Source: Pseudomonas alkylphenolica
GTDB taxonomy: Bacteria; Pseudomonadota; Gammaproteobacteria; Pseudomonadales; Pseudomonadaceae
NCBI RefSeq assembly: GCF_000746525.1
Contig: NZ_CP009048.1
Coordinates: 219,501 to 283,500, forward strand
DNA: 64,000 nt
Direction: 5' to 3'
Position 1 is the first letter of the stretch; each line of letters starts with the position of its first letter. Shown piece after piece: positions 1-7,587 of the stretch. The position numbers and the translations under genes are program-made. Under the pieces are notes generated by a model, which had not been told where the DNA came from, did not search any database, and was given only the letters and a program-made list of their open reading frames with translations.

Positions 1-37
1 GATCCACTAATTCGCGCTAACAGAGAGAGTATTGATC

Positions 38-760
38 ATGACGTTATTGGCATCCCCCCTCGAATCCATCGAAAGCGCGGTGATCTGGCTGCTGGTGGGC
101 TTCTCTGTCATCACTTGGGGTTTGGCCCTGATCAAAGGTGTGCAGTTTGTCCGTCTGAAAAACCAGGACAAGCGTTTCCACAGACACTTCTGGGCCGCTT
201 CCAGCCTGGATGTCGCCGCGCAACTGAGCGAAACCCAGCCAGGCGCGGCTGCCCGGGTGGCCCAGGCCGGTTACGCCGCCATTGCCGTTGGCGAGCCCGG
301 TCAGGCCAGCGACCTGAGCCAGGCCATCAACCATCAGGACCGCCTGGAGCGCGCCCTGCGCCAGCAGATCGTGCGTGAGCGACGCTCGCTGGAAAGCGGC
401 TTGGCGGTGGTCGCCAGTATCGGCAGTACCTCGCCGTTCATCGGTCTGTTCGGTACGGTCTGGGGCATCATGGAAGCCCTCAAGGGCATCAGCGCGGCGG
501 GCTCGGCCAGCCTTGAAACCGTTGCCGGCCCTATCGGTGCGGCGCTGGTCGCCACCGGTGTGGGGATCGCCGTCGCGGTGCCGGCGGTGCTGGTTTACAA
601 CTACTTCCTGCGGCGCCTGAAGCTGACCGCTGCTGATCTCGATGACTTCGCTCACGACTTCTACAGCCTGGCGCAGAAGAGCGCCTTCCGCGTGCTGGTG
701 CACCCAACAGCCTACAAGCCGGCCAGCAGCACCGCGCAAAAAGTGAAGGAGGCTTCCTGA
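38..760 (+). CDS. exbB: ExbB/TolQ/MotA-family proton channel protein
   Basis: Inner-membrane subunit that, with ExbD, uses the proton gradient to energise TonB-dependent outer-membrane receptors. The 240-residue protein has an N-terminal membrane segment (about residues 10-35), a long cytoplasmic loop rich in charged residues, and two C-terminal membrane segments around the MotA/TolQ/ExbB signature (VVASIGSTSPFIGLFGTVWG, then GPIGAALVATGVGIAVAVPAV). An in-frame TTG lies two codons upstream, but the ATG at 38 with the GAGAG stretch ahead of it is the better start. The stop lies 1 bp before the exbD start, so the two are co-transcribed. A tonB gene probably lies just upstream, outside the window; the first 31 bases may be its tail but are too short to identify. 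Confidence 0.9.
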   Translation: MTLLASPLESIESAVIWLLVGFSVITWGLALIKGVQFVRLKNQDKRFHRHFWAASSLDVAAQLSETQPGAAARVAQAGYAAIAVGEPGQASDLSQAINHQDRLERALRQQIVRERRSLESGLAVVASIGSTSPFIGLFGTVWGIMEALKGISAAGSASLETVAGPIGAALVATGVGIAVAVPAVLVYNYFLRRLKLTAADLDDFAHDFYSLAQKSAFRVLVHPTAYKPASSTAQKVKEAS

Positions 761-761
761 T

Positions 762-1163
762 ATGGCCTTCTCGACCCAGGACAGTGACGAAGTACTCAGC
801 GAGATCAACGTGACGCCGCTGGTCGACGTGATGCTGGTGTTGCTGGTGGTGTTCATCGTCACCGCTCCGCTGCTGACCAACGCCATCCCGATCAACCTGC
901 CGAAGACCGAAGCCGTGGCGCCGGTGGAGCAGAAAGACCCGTTGGTGGTGAGCATCGATGGCGGCGGCAAACTGTTCATCAACAAGGATGAGATCCAGCC
1001 CGACCTGCTGGAAATCAGCCTGCAGACCGCCAAGGCCAAGGATCCGGAACTGCGTGTGCAGCTGCAGGCCGACGATGGCGTGAATTATGGGGAAGTGGCG
1101 CGCGCCATGGCCTCGATCGAACGTGCGGGGATTACCAAGCTGTCGGTGATCACCGCCCGCTGA
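762..1163 (+). CDS. exbD: ExbD/TolR-family energy transduction protein
   Basis: Partner of ExbB in the TonB motor. The 133-residue protein has the typical architecture: short cytoplasmic N-terminus, one membrane helix at about residues 18-43 containing the conserved proton-carrying aspartate (Asp22 in PLVDVMLVLLVV), and a periplasmic domain ending in ERAGITKLSVITAR. GGAGG sits at the end of exbB as its ribosome binding site. A rho-independent terminator and a REP pair follow, so exbB-exbD closes its operon here. Confidence 0.92.
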   Translation: MAFSTQDSDEVLSEINVTPLVDVMLVLLVVFIVTAPLLTNAIPINLPKTEAVAPVEQKDPLVVSIDGGGKLFINKDEIQPDLLEISLQTAKAKDPELRVQLQADDGVNYGEVARAMASIERAGITKLSVITAR

Positions 1164-1187
1164 GCAACACACCTCAGGCAAGTCTTC

Positions 1188-1225
1188 AGGGGCCATTCCT
1201 GGGCAGGGGGTGGTCCCTTTTTTTT
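1188..1225 (+). terminator. Intrinsic terminator after exbD
   Basis: AGGGGCCA at 1188-1195 pairs with TGGTCCCT at 1211-1218 (one G:U pair), followed by a run of eight T. It lies 24 bases past the exbD stop. Confidence 0.75.
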
Positions 1226-1229
1226 GCCG

Positions 1230-1299
1230 GTGGGAGCGGGCTTGCCCCGCGATGCGATGTGACTGACAAGCCGCCATCGCGGGGCAAGCCCGCTCCCAC
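1230..1299. repeat. REP inverted pair (REPIN)
   Basis: Forward 24-mer core at 1230-1253 and its perfect reverse complement at 1276-1299, separated by 22 bases. Sits just behind the exbD terminator. Confidence 0.9.
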
Positions 1300-1311
1300 C
1301 GGGGTAGAAGT

Positions 1312-1372
1312 TGATAGTTTGGTTATTAATAAATATCTTCTTATTCCTTTACGAATATAACCACCTCCCTAT
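1312..1372 (+). promoter_or_regulatory. AT-rich promoter region with TTATTCC element
   Basis: The stretch between the REP pair and the hydrolase gene is strikingly AT-rich (GTTATTAATAAATATC, TTATTCC at 1341-1347, GAATATAA at 1353-1360) in an otherwise GC-rich genome. Similar stretches precede other sulfur-related genes in this window, so a CysB-type activator site is a plausible inference. Confidence 0.4.
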
Positions 1373-1412
1373 ACTTGGCCTCAAGCACGCAAACCCAGCA
1401 GGAGGCGTCCCC

Positions 1413-1994
1413 ATGCGCAACACGTCGATTCGTTACCTGATTGTGCCGGGCTGGCAAGGTTCGCCAGAAGATCATTGGCAGAGTCACTGGCAGCAAGTGC
1501 TGCCCAACAGTGCGCGGGTCGAACAGCTCGACTGGGTGACGCCGCAGCGCCACGACTGGGTGGCGGCTCTGGAACAGGCCGTGGCCGCTGACGATTCGCC
1601 GGTGATCCTGATTGCCCACAGCCTGGGCTGCATCACCGTCGCCCATTGGGCTGCACAAGCCAGTGCCAGCCTGCTGCGTCGTGTGCGCGGCGCTTTGCTG
1701 GTAGCGCCAGCTGATGTCGAGCGCCCGACGTGCTCGCCAGCCTTGCGCAACTTCGCGCCGATTGCCCAGCAGTTGTTGCCGTTCCCGAGCCAGGTGGTCA
1801 GCTCCGACAACGATCCGGCAATCAGTGCACCACGCGCCATGCAGCTGGCGCGAGCCTGGGGCGCCGAGGTGGGTTTTCTGGCCGGGGCCGGGCATATCAA
1901 CGTCAAGTCCGGGCATCGCCGCTGGGAGCAGGGCTTCGCCTACCTGTACCGCCTGCAGAACCGTCTGGAACAACACGCCCTTCGCCGCGCCTGA
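1413..1994 (+). CDS. RBBP9/YdeN-family alpha/beta hydrolase
   Basis: Serine hydrolase of 193 residues of the RBBP9/YdeN (Ser_hydrolase, formerly DUF1234) family; substrate unknown. The family pattern is visible: VPGWQGSPEDHW near the N-terminus, nucleophile Ser70 in AHSLGC (a degenerate G-x-S-x-G), acid in SSDNDP at about 130-135, and catalytic His in GAGHIN at about 155. The open frame extends about 100 bases upstream, but GGAGG at 1401-1405, seven bases before the ATG at 1413, fixes the start. The AT-rich promoter and the neighbouring genes suggest a role in sulfur or metal scavenging, but that is inference. Confidence 0.8.
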   Translation: MRNTSIRYLIVPGWQGSPEDHWQSHWQQVLPNSARVEQLDWVTPQRHDWVAALEQAVAADDSPVILIAHSLGCITVAHWAAQASASLLRRVRGALLVAPADVERPTCSPALRNFAPIAQQLLPFPSQVVSSDNDPAISAPRAMQLARAWGAEVGFLAGAGHINVKSGHRRWEQGFAYLYRLQNRLEQHALRRA

Positions 1995-2059
1995 ACCCCA
2001 GGCGCTGACCTTATCCTGATCCAACGCCCGGCCCCAGGTGCTTCGGGCGGGAGTTTGCC

Positions 2060-3001
2060 ATGAGTAATCACGACACCTTCGGTCAGCCGCTGCTGACCTT
2101 CCCTGAGCTGGACAAGAGCCCGCTGAGCATCCGCGCCAAGGCGCTGGTGTTCGTCGACCCGCGCTCGCGGCAATTGCGTGAGGAGCTGGAACTGCTGGCG
2201 CCATTGGCGCTGCCGGTACTGATCCGCGGCGAGACCGGTACCGGCAAGGAGCTGCTGGCCCGGCAGATTCATCGCGCCAGTGATCGCGCCGGCCTGTTCG
2301 TTTCGGTCAACTGCGCGGCGATCAGCCCGACCTACGCCGATGCCGAGCTGTTTGGCTACAGCGCCGGTGCTCACAGTGGCGCTGCCAGCAGCCGGGCCGG
2401 TTGGTTCGGCTCGGCCAATGGCGGCACCCTGTACCTGGACGAAATCGCCGACTTGCCGCTGGCGATTCAGGCGAAGTTGCTCGCTGCCCTGGAAAACCGT
2501 GAAGTCACCCGGGTCGGCGCCCAGCAACCCAACCCAGTCGATGTGCGTCTGGTCGCAGCGTCGAGTATCGACCTGGGCGAGGCGGTCAGCGCCGGCAAGT
2601 TCCATAAGCGGCTTTACCACTATCTACGCGAAGGGCATCTGGAGCTGCCAGCCTTGCGCGAGCGAGTCGGCGATATCCTGCCGCTGGCCGAGTATTTCGT
2701 CGGTATCTACAGCCCGCGGCTGAACCTGCCGGTGCCGTTGATCAGTGAGGCCGCCCAGCGTGTGCTGGAGTTTCATAGCTGGCCGGGCAACACCCGAGAA
2801 CTGGAGAACGTCATTCACTTTGCGTTGTTGGTCAGCAGTGGCGAAGAGATTCTGCCCCGGCACTTGAACCTGCCAACGCCGCTGCAAGCCCTGACCAGTC
2901 AGCTTGATCAGCTGTGCCAGCGGGCGCTTGCCGATGAGCGCAGCGCCCTGCAGGGCCTGTTGGAACAGGCTTTGTTGCGTCTGGCGCAAGGCGCCGGGTA
3001 A
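2060..3001 (+). CDS. SfnR-like sigma-54 activator, degenerate and lacking a DNA-binding domain
   Basis: AAA+ protein of the bacterial enhancer-binding family, closest in layout to SfnR-type regulators of sulfone use (no receiver or PAS domain, N-terminus LLTFPELDKSPLSIRAKALV). Walker A GETGTGKE is at residues 57-64 and Walker B around GGTLYLDEIADL at 121-132; the sensor region WPGNTRELENVIHFA is kept. Three functional elements are altered. The sigma-54 contact loop GAFTGA reads GAHSGA (103-108). The FREDLYYRL segment that carries arginine fingers reads FHKRLYHYL (181-189). The protein ends at residue 313 without the Fis-type helix-turn-helix that should follow. No frame downstream encodes the missing part. 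It may be a non-activating partner or a decaying copy. Confidence 0.8.
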   Translation: MSNHDTFGQPLLTFPELDKSPLSIRAKALVFVDPRSRQLREELELLAPLALPVLIRGETGTGKELLARQIHRASDRAGLFVSVNCAAISPTYADAELFGYSAGAHSGAASSRAGWFGSANGGTLYLDEIADLPLAIQAKLLAALENREVTRVGAQQPNPVDVRLVAASSIDLGEAVSAGKFHKRLYHYLREGHLELPALRERVGDILPLAEYFVGIYSPRLNLPVPLISEAAQRVLEFHSWPGNTRELENVIHFALLVSSGEEILPRHLNLPTPLQALTSQLDQLCQRALADERSALQGLLEQALLRLAQGAG

Positions 3002-3021
3002 TCCGGCGCAGCTTCGTGGTT

Positions 3022-3070
3022 AAAATGGAATAAGCAGCGAAATAAAAGATATTGTTCCGGTATAAAAAAT
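3022..3070 (+). promoter_or_regulatory. AT-rich promoter of the metQ-like gene
   Basis: Contains GGAATAA at 3027-3033, then AAATAAAAGATATTG and GGTATAAAAAATC about 90-140 bases ahead of the start codon. It shares the GGAATA element with other sulfur-related promoters in the window. Inferred from sequence only. Confidence 0.4.
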
Positions 3071-3161
3071 CTCGGTATTGTCCGTTCCAAGCCAGCTAGC
3101 AAATGGCTGGCAACCTGATTTGCCGTCGATCGATGGCCCTGTATTCGAATAAGGACTGCGC

Positions 3162-3947
3162 ATGAAAAAGGCTCTGTTGTTCACTGCTCTGGCGGCCGCT
3201 CTGTCGGTTGCAGGTTTCGCCCACGCCGGCGAGAAACTGGTGGTTGCCGCCACCCCGGTGCCCCACGCTGAAATCCTTGAGCTGATCAAGCCGACCCTGG
3301 CCAAAGAAGGTGTAGACCTTGAGATCAAGGTGTTCACCGACTATGTGCAGCCTAACGTGCAGGTCGACCAGAAGCGTCTGGATGCCAACTACTTCCAGAC
3401 CCTGCCGTACCTGAAGAACTTCAACGAGGGTAAAGGCACTCACCTGGAAACGGTCATCGGCGTCCACGTCGAGCCTTTCGGTGGTTACTCGAAGAAGGTT
3501 AAAAGCCTGAGCGAGCTGAAAGACGGCGCTACCGTTGCCATCCCTAACGAAGGCAGCAACAGCGGCCGTGCCCTGCTGCTATTGCAGAAGGCTGGTCTGA
3601 TCACACTGAAGGATCCGAAAAACGCCCTGGCAACGCCGAAAGACATCGCCGAGAACCCGAAGAAACTGAAGTTCCGCGAGCTTGAGTCGGCCATGCTGCC
3701 GCGCGTTCTGGACCAGGTTGACCTGGACATGATCAACACCAACTATGCGCTGGAAGCCGGTCTGAACCCGGCCAAAGACGCCCTGGTCATCGAAGGTTCC
3801 GACTCGCCGTACGTGAACTTCCTGGTCGCCCGTCCAGACAACAAGGACAGCGACGCGATCCAGAAACTGGCCAAAGCCTTGACCAGCCCGGAAGTGAAAA
3901 CCTTCATCGAGAAGAAATACAGCGGCGCGGTACTGCCGGCGTTCTAA
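3162..3947 (+). CDS. MetQ/NlpA-family substrate-binding protein (orphan)
   Basis: Periplasmic binding protein of the methionine uptake (MUT) family, 261 residues, 78% of it matching the usual NlpA plan by eye: VVAATPVPHAEILE, VFTDYVQPN, DANYFQTLPYL, VHVEPFGGYSKK, VAIPNEGSNSGRALLLL. The signal peptide ends at about AHA (residue 22). There is no lipobox cysteine, so it should be a soluble periplasmic protein rather than a lipoprotein. AAGGA precedes the ATG. No MetN or MetI gene adjoins; a complete met importer lies at 48-51 kb and may share this binding protein. Ligand could be methionine or another sulfur compound. Confidence 0.85.
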   Translation: MKKALLFTALAAALSVAGFAHAGEKLVVAATPVPHAEILELIKPTLAKEGVDLEIKVFTDYVQPNVQVDQKRLDANYFQTLPYLKNFNEGKGTHLETVIGVHVEPFGGYSKKVKSLSELKDGATVAIPNEGSNSGRALLLLQKAGLITLKDPKNALATPKDIAENPKKLKFRELESAMLPRVLDQVDLDMINTNYALEAGLNPAKDALVIEGSDSPYVNFLVARPDNKDSDAIQKLAKALTSPEVKTFIEKKYSGAVLPAF

Positions 3948-3968
3948 GCAACAACTGATACACCTCCT

Positions 3969-4040
3969 GTGGGAGCGGGCCTTGCCCCGCGATTGCAATG
4001 TGCCTGACACAACGCGATCGCGGGGCAAGCCCGCTCCCAC
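3969..4040. repeat. REP inverted pair
   Basis: Forward copy at 3969-3993 carries one extra C (GGGCCTTGCC); reverse copy at 4017-4040 is canonical. Lies between the metQ-like gene and the ABC operon. Confidence 0.9.
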
Positions 4041-4096
4041 AGTTGCTTTGTGCGCAGGAAAAACTGGTTAGCTGTTTGGGTGATATCAATATGCAA

Positions 4097-4130
4097 TAAA
4101 GGTATTTAAATATTTGTTTTTATACCTTTA
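4097..4130 (+). promoter_or_regulatory. Palindromic operator upstream of the ABC operon
   Basis: TAAAGGTAT at 4097-4105 and its exact reverse complement ATACCTTTA at 4122-4130 flank a 16-base AT-rich spacer (half-site centres 25 bases apart). It lies 85 bases ahead of the first permease gene, where an activator or repressor site is expected. Confidence 0.5.
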
Positions 4131-4214
4131 GAGTCTTAGTCATTGTGCTCACCCGCACTGACAACCCCTGTGTAGAGCGGCCCGTTTACCCTCGGGCCGG
4201 TCCGAGATCCTCTC

Positions 4215-4880
4215 ATGAGTTTCGATGTCGCTTTTGTCCTTAGTACGCTACCGGCGTTTCTCAAAGCCGTCGGCGTTACCCTGCAGGTCGGCCTGATCGC
4301 CATTGCCACCTCACTGCTGGTGGCGCTGATCAACGCAGCAATCCTGGTCTACCGCACGCCCTACCTGCAGCGCCTGGTGCAGCTGTACGTGGAACTGGCG
4401 CGCAACACGCCGCTGCTGATCCAGCTGTTCTTCGTCTATTTCGCTTTACCGACCCTGGGCCTGAAAATCTCCGGCTTCGCTGCCGCGATCATCACCATGA
4501 CCTTTCTCGGTGGCGCCTACCTGACCGAAGTGTTGCGCGCCGGCGTCGAGGCGGTGCCACAGGCACAGCTGGAGTCGGGACGCTCGATTGGCCTGTCCGA
4601 CGGCCAACTGCTGCGTTATGTGATCCTGCCTCAGGCCGGCATCCTCAGCTTGCCGTCGCTGTTTGCCAACTTCGTTTTCCTGCTCAAGGAAACCACGGTG
4701 GTCTCGGCGGTGGCGGTGCCGGAAATCCTCTACACCACCAAGAGCTACATCGCGCTGTACTACAAGACTTACGAGATGCTCGCGGTGCTGACGCTGATCT
4801 GCGTGTTGCTGTTCCTGCCATTGTCGCTGCTGCTCAGCCGCCTGGAACGGAGGCTGCAACATGGCCAGTTCGGGACTTGA
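4215..4880 (+). CDS. Polar amino acid ABC transporter, permease 1
   Basis: Inner-membrane permease of the histidine/glutamine/cystine type, 221 residues with about five membrane helices. The coupling EAA loop is visible as EAVPQAQLESGRSIGLSDGQ at about residues 114-133. First gene of a four-gene operon (permease, permease, ATPase, binding protein), with 20-base overlap into the second permease. The substrate is not evident; the AT palindrome upstream and the metQ-like neighbour favour a sulfur-containing amino acid. Confidence 0.88.
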   Translation: MSFDVAFVLSTLPAFLKAVGVTLQVGLIAIATSLLVALINAAILVYRTPYLQRLVQLYVELARNTPLLIQLFFVYFALPTLGLKISGFAAAIITMTFLGGAYLTEVLRAGVEAVPQAQLESGRSIGLSDGQLLRYVILPQAGILSLPSLFANFVFLLKETTVVSAVAVPEILYTTKSYIALYYKTYEMLAVLTLICVLLFLPLSLLLSRLERRLQHGQFGT

Positions 4881-5520
4881 GTTGCTGCTGGTGTCCTTGC
4901 CGCAACTGGGCAAGGGTGCCGCGCAGACATTGGCCATCTCAGCGCTGGGGATTGTCTTCAGTACTTTCGGCGGCGTGCTCTACGGTGTGCTGGCGAGCCT
5001 GAACCTGCGCAGCCTGAATCTGCTGCTGCGGGTGTACCTGGAGCTGTTCCGGGCGATTCCGGTGCTGGTCTGGTTGTACCTGCTGTTCTTCGGCCTGCCG
5101 ATTTTCTTTGCCCTGAGCATCCCCAGCTTCTGGTGCGCGGTGCTGGTGTTGTCGCTGTGGGGCGCCAGTGAAGTGGGCGAGGTGGTACGCGGCGCCTTGC
5201 GTTCGTTGCCCCGCGGCCAGCGCGAGGCCGGCCTGTCGATTGGCCTGTCTGCCTGGCAGTTGTATGGCTATGTGTTGCTGCCACAGGCACTCAAGCGCAT
5301 GACCCCGCCGACCATCAACATCTACACACGGATCATCAAGACCAGCTCGCTGGCGGTGCTGATCGGGGTGGTCGATGTCATCAAGGTCGGCCAGCAGATC
5401 ATCGAGCGCACCTACGAGTCGGTGCTGATCTACGGCGCGCTGTTCCTGTTTTTCTTTTTTATCTGCTACCCGCTCTCGGCTGCTTCGCGCGCCCTCGAGC
5501 GCCGCTGGACACACGCATGA
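4861..5520 (+). CDS. Polar amino acid ABC transporter, permease 2
   Basis: Second membrane subunit, 219 residues, same family as the upstream gene; the EAA loop reads SLPRGQREAGLSIGLSAWQ at about residues 117-135. It starts inside the end of permease 1 (20-base overlap) and its stop overlaps the ATPase start (ATGA), indicating translational coupling. The two permeases should form the heterodimeric channel. Confidence 0.88.
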   Translation: MASSGLELLLVSLPQLGKGAAQTLAISALGIVFSTFGGVLYGVLASLNLRSLNLLLRVYLELFRAIPVLVWLYLLFFGLPIFFALSIPSFWCAVLVLSLWGASEVGEVVRGALRSLPRGQREAGLSIGLSAWQLYGYVLLPQALKRMTPPTINIYTRIIKTSSLAVLIGVVDVIKVGQQIIERTYESVLIYGALFLFFFFICYPLSAASRALERRWTHA

Positions 5521-6290
5521 GTGCATTGATCGAGTTCAAGGGCTTCAACAAATTCTTCGGCGAGCAACAGGTGCTGAACAACATCGACCTGCAAGTGCGC
5601 AGCGGTGAAGTGGTGGTGATCCTCGGCCCCAGCGGCTGCGGTAAAAGCACCTTGCTGCGCTGCCTGAACGGCCTGGAAAGCGCCCACAGCGGCCACTTGC
5701 GCCTGGCCGGTGAAGAGCTGCTCGAGCCGCGCACCGACTGGCGCCAGGTACGCCAGCGGGTCGGTATGGTGTTCCAGAGTTATCACCTGTTCGGCCACAT
5801 GAGCGTGCTCGACAACCTGCTGCTGGGGCCGCTCAAGGTGCAGAAGCGCGAACGCCGTGAGGCCCTGGCCCAGGCCGAAGCGCTGCTGGCGCGGGTGGGC
5901 TTGCTGGACAAGCGCGACGCTTATCCACGCCAGCTTTCCGGCGGCCAGCAGCAGCGCATCGCAATCGTTCGCTCACTGTGCATGAACCCTGAGGTGATGC
6001 TGTTCGACGAGGTCACCGCAGCCCTCGACCCGGAGATGGTCAAGGAAGTGCTGGAGGTGATCCAGGGCCTGGCCCGTGACGGCATGACCTTGCTTATCGT
6101 GACCCATGAAATGGCCTTCGCCCGCGCGGTGGCCGACCGCATCGTGTTCATGGAGGCCGGCAGGATCCTTGAACAGCGCGACCCCGAGAGCTTCTTTACG
6201 AACCCGCAGACCGCACGCGCGCAGCAGTTCCTGGAGAAATTCTCCTTCGTAGAAAGCCTGCCCAAAATGCCCGCAAAGGAACTGTCATGA
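5517..6290 (+). CDS. Polar amino acid ABC transporter, ATP-binding subunit
   Basis: Cytoplasmic ATPase of 257 residues. Walker A GPSGCGKST (about 37-45), ABC signature LSGGQQQR, and Walker B VMLFDEVTAALDP, where the usual DEPTSALDP is DEVTAALDP, a substitution common in this subfamily. H-loop in VTHEMAFAR. Overlaps the permease before it and the binding-protein gene after it by 4 bases each. Confidence 0.9.
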   Translation: MSALIEFKGFNKFFGEQQVLNNIDLQVRSGEVVVILGPSGCGKSTLLRCLNGLESAHSGHLRLAGEELLEPRTDWRQVRQRVGMVFQSYHLFGHMSVLDNLLLGPLKVQKRERREALAQAEALLARVGLLDKRDAYPRQLSGGQQQRIAIVRSLCMNPEVMLFDEVTAALDPEMVKEVLEVIQGLARDGMTLLIVTHEMAFARAVADRIVFMEAGRILEQRDPESFFTNPQTARAQQFLEKFSFVESLPKMPAKELS

Positions 6291-7165
6291 AAACTGCCAA
6301 AACCTCGAAACTGCTGTTGTCCCTGTTCAGCCTGGCGCTGCTGGCCGGCTGCAACAAGGCGGAAGAACCCGCCAAGCCTGCTGGTGCAGGTGCGGCGCCA
6401 GCCACCAGCTACCTGGAAACCATCAAGGCCCGCGACAAGCTGATTGTCGGCGTGTTCACCGACAAACCACCGTTCGGCTTTGTCGACGAGAGCGGCCGCT
6501 ATGTCGGCTTCGATACCGACATCGGCCGCCAGTTCGCCAAGTCGCTGCTCGGCGACGAGAACAAGGTCGAGTTCGTTGCGGTTGAGCCGGCCAGCCGCAT
6601 CCCGTTCCTGCAGAGCGACAAGGTCGATCTGATTCTCGCCAACATGACCGTGACGCCGGAACGCAAGGAGGCGGTGGAGTTCACCAACCCCAACCTGCGC
6701 GTCGCGGTACAGGCCCTGGTGCCTGAAGGCAGCAGTGTGAACAAGCTCGATGACCTGGCTGACAAGACCACCATCGTCACCACCGGCACCACCGCCGATA
6801 TCTGGCTGACCAAGAACCACCCGGACTGGAAACTGCTCAAGTTCGAGAAGAACTCCGAGTCGCTGCAAGCGCTGGCCAATGGTCGTGGCGATGCCTATGC
6901 CCAGGACAACCTGATCCTGTTCAGCTGGTCGAAGCAGAATCCGGGTTACCGCGTGCTGGCCGAGAAACTGGGCGAAGAAGCGCCGATCGCACCGGCGGTG
7001 AAGAAGGGCAATATCGAGCTGCGTGACTGGGTCAACGCTGAACTGGCGCGCCTGGGAGAGCAGAAGTACCTGCTCAAGCTGTATGACCAGTATGTGCGCA
7101 AAGAGCTGAGCGACGACACCAAGCCTGAGAGCGTGATTGTCGAAGGCGGTAAGTGGCAGGGTTGA
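6287..7165 (+). CDS. Family 3 extracellular solute-binding lipoprotein
   Basis: Periplasmic amino acid binding protein of 292 residues. The lipobox LLAG-C places the lipid anchor on Cys22, so it is tethered, unlike most homologues. The family 3 signature is seen in LIVGVFTDKPPFGFVDESGRYVGFDTDIGRQFA, here described in two parts: the VGVFTDKPPFGF strand at about 49-60 and the GFDTDIGRQFA helix at about 68-79. Arg in SRIPFLQSDKVDLI is the usual carboxylate-binding region. Last gene of the operon; a REP pair follows. Confidence 0.88.
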   Translation: MKTAKTSKLLLSLFSLALLAGCNKAEEPAKPAGAGAAPATSYLETIKARDKLIVGVFTDKPPFGFVDESGRYVGFDTDIGRQFAKSLLGDENKVEFVAVEPASRIPFLQSDKVDLILANMTVTPERKEAVEFTNPNLRVAVQALVPEGSSVNKLDDLADKTTIVTTGTTADIWLTKNHPDWKLLKFEKNSESLQALANGRGDAYAQDNLILFSWSKQNPGYRVLAEKLGEEAPIAPAVKKGNIELRDWVNAELARLGEQKYLLKLYDQYVRKELSDDTKPESVIVEGGKWQG

Positions 7166-7177
7166 TCTATTGAACTC

Positions 7178-7243
7178 ATCGCGGGGCAAGCCCGCTCCCA
7201 CAGGACGGTGCTTACCCCTGTGGGAGCGGGCTTGCCCCGCGAT
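7178..7243. repeat. REP inverted pair
   Basis: Reverse core at 7178-7201 and forward core at 7220-7243, both canonical, loop of 18 bases. Directly abuts the duplicated acylase tail at 7249. Confidence 0.9.
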
Positions 7244-7248
7244 AATGC

Positions 7249-7334
7249 CTACTTTCCAGGTACCAACCTCAACGTCCTCCAAGCCGCAATCACCCTCATC
7301 TGCACCGTGCGATACCGCCCCTCGATATATTCCT
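7249..7334 (-). pseudogene. Displaced 3' end of the penicillin-acylase-family gene
   Basis: On the minus strand this encodes KEYIEGRYRTVQMRVIAAW then RTLRLVPGK and a TAG stop at 7249-7251. It aligns without gaps to the C-terminus of the intact acylase gene (KDYIEGQYHKAQMGVIPAQ then STLRLVPAQ, stop at 8207). At DNA level 7262-7332 and 8220-8290 agree at roughly four of five positions. Similarity stops abruptly near 7334. It is a tail fragment with its own stop, separated from the gene body by an AT-rich insert. Confidence 0.8.
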
Positions 7335-7587
7335 TTGATAGCAGTTAAGCGTGTTGACCTGGGCAGTACTGCTCTCGCAAATAAATGAGCGGTACCTGGT
7401 ATTTTTGTCAGTTGTTAATAAGTGATAGCTGTTCTAGATTTGCTCGTGGCTAGGTTGCATGCATTGTTTGAATACTTATGAGTGTCATACAGTGCGGATG
7501 TTTGTTTTTGGTCGTGAAGCAATACGTGTCGGGTTTTTAGGTAACTTAACAATGCCTGCTCTGGTTTTTACTTGCGAGGGTTGAGAA
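7335..7587. other. AT-rich non-coding stretch of the small island
   Basis: Visibly lower GC than the surroundings, with T-rich and A-rich runs and no open frame of note. It probably holds the promoter of the unknown gene at 7588, but I cannot point to a convincing -35/-10 pair. Confidence 0.5.

Noticed and set aside
5921..7282. 453-codon minus-strand frame opposite the ABC ATPase and binding protein.
   Set aside because: Antisense to two well supported genes; starts in REP sequence (GQARSHRGK), a pattern produced by REPs in all frames.
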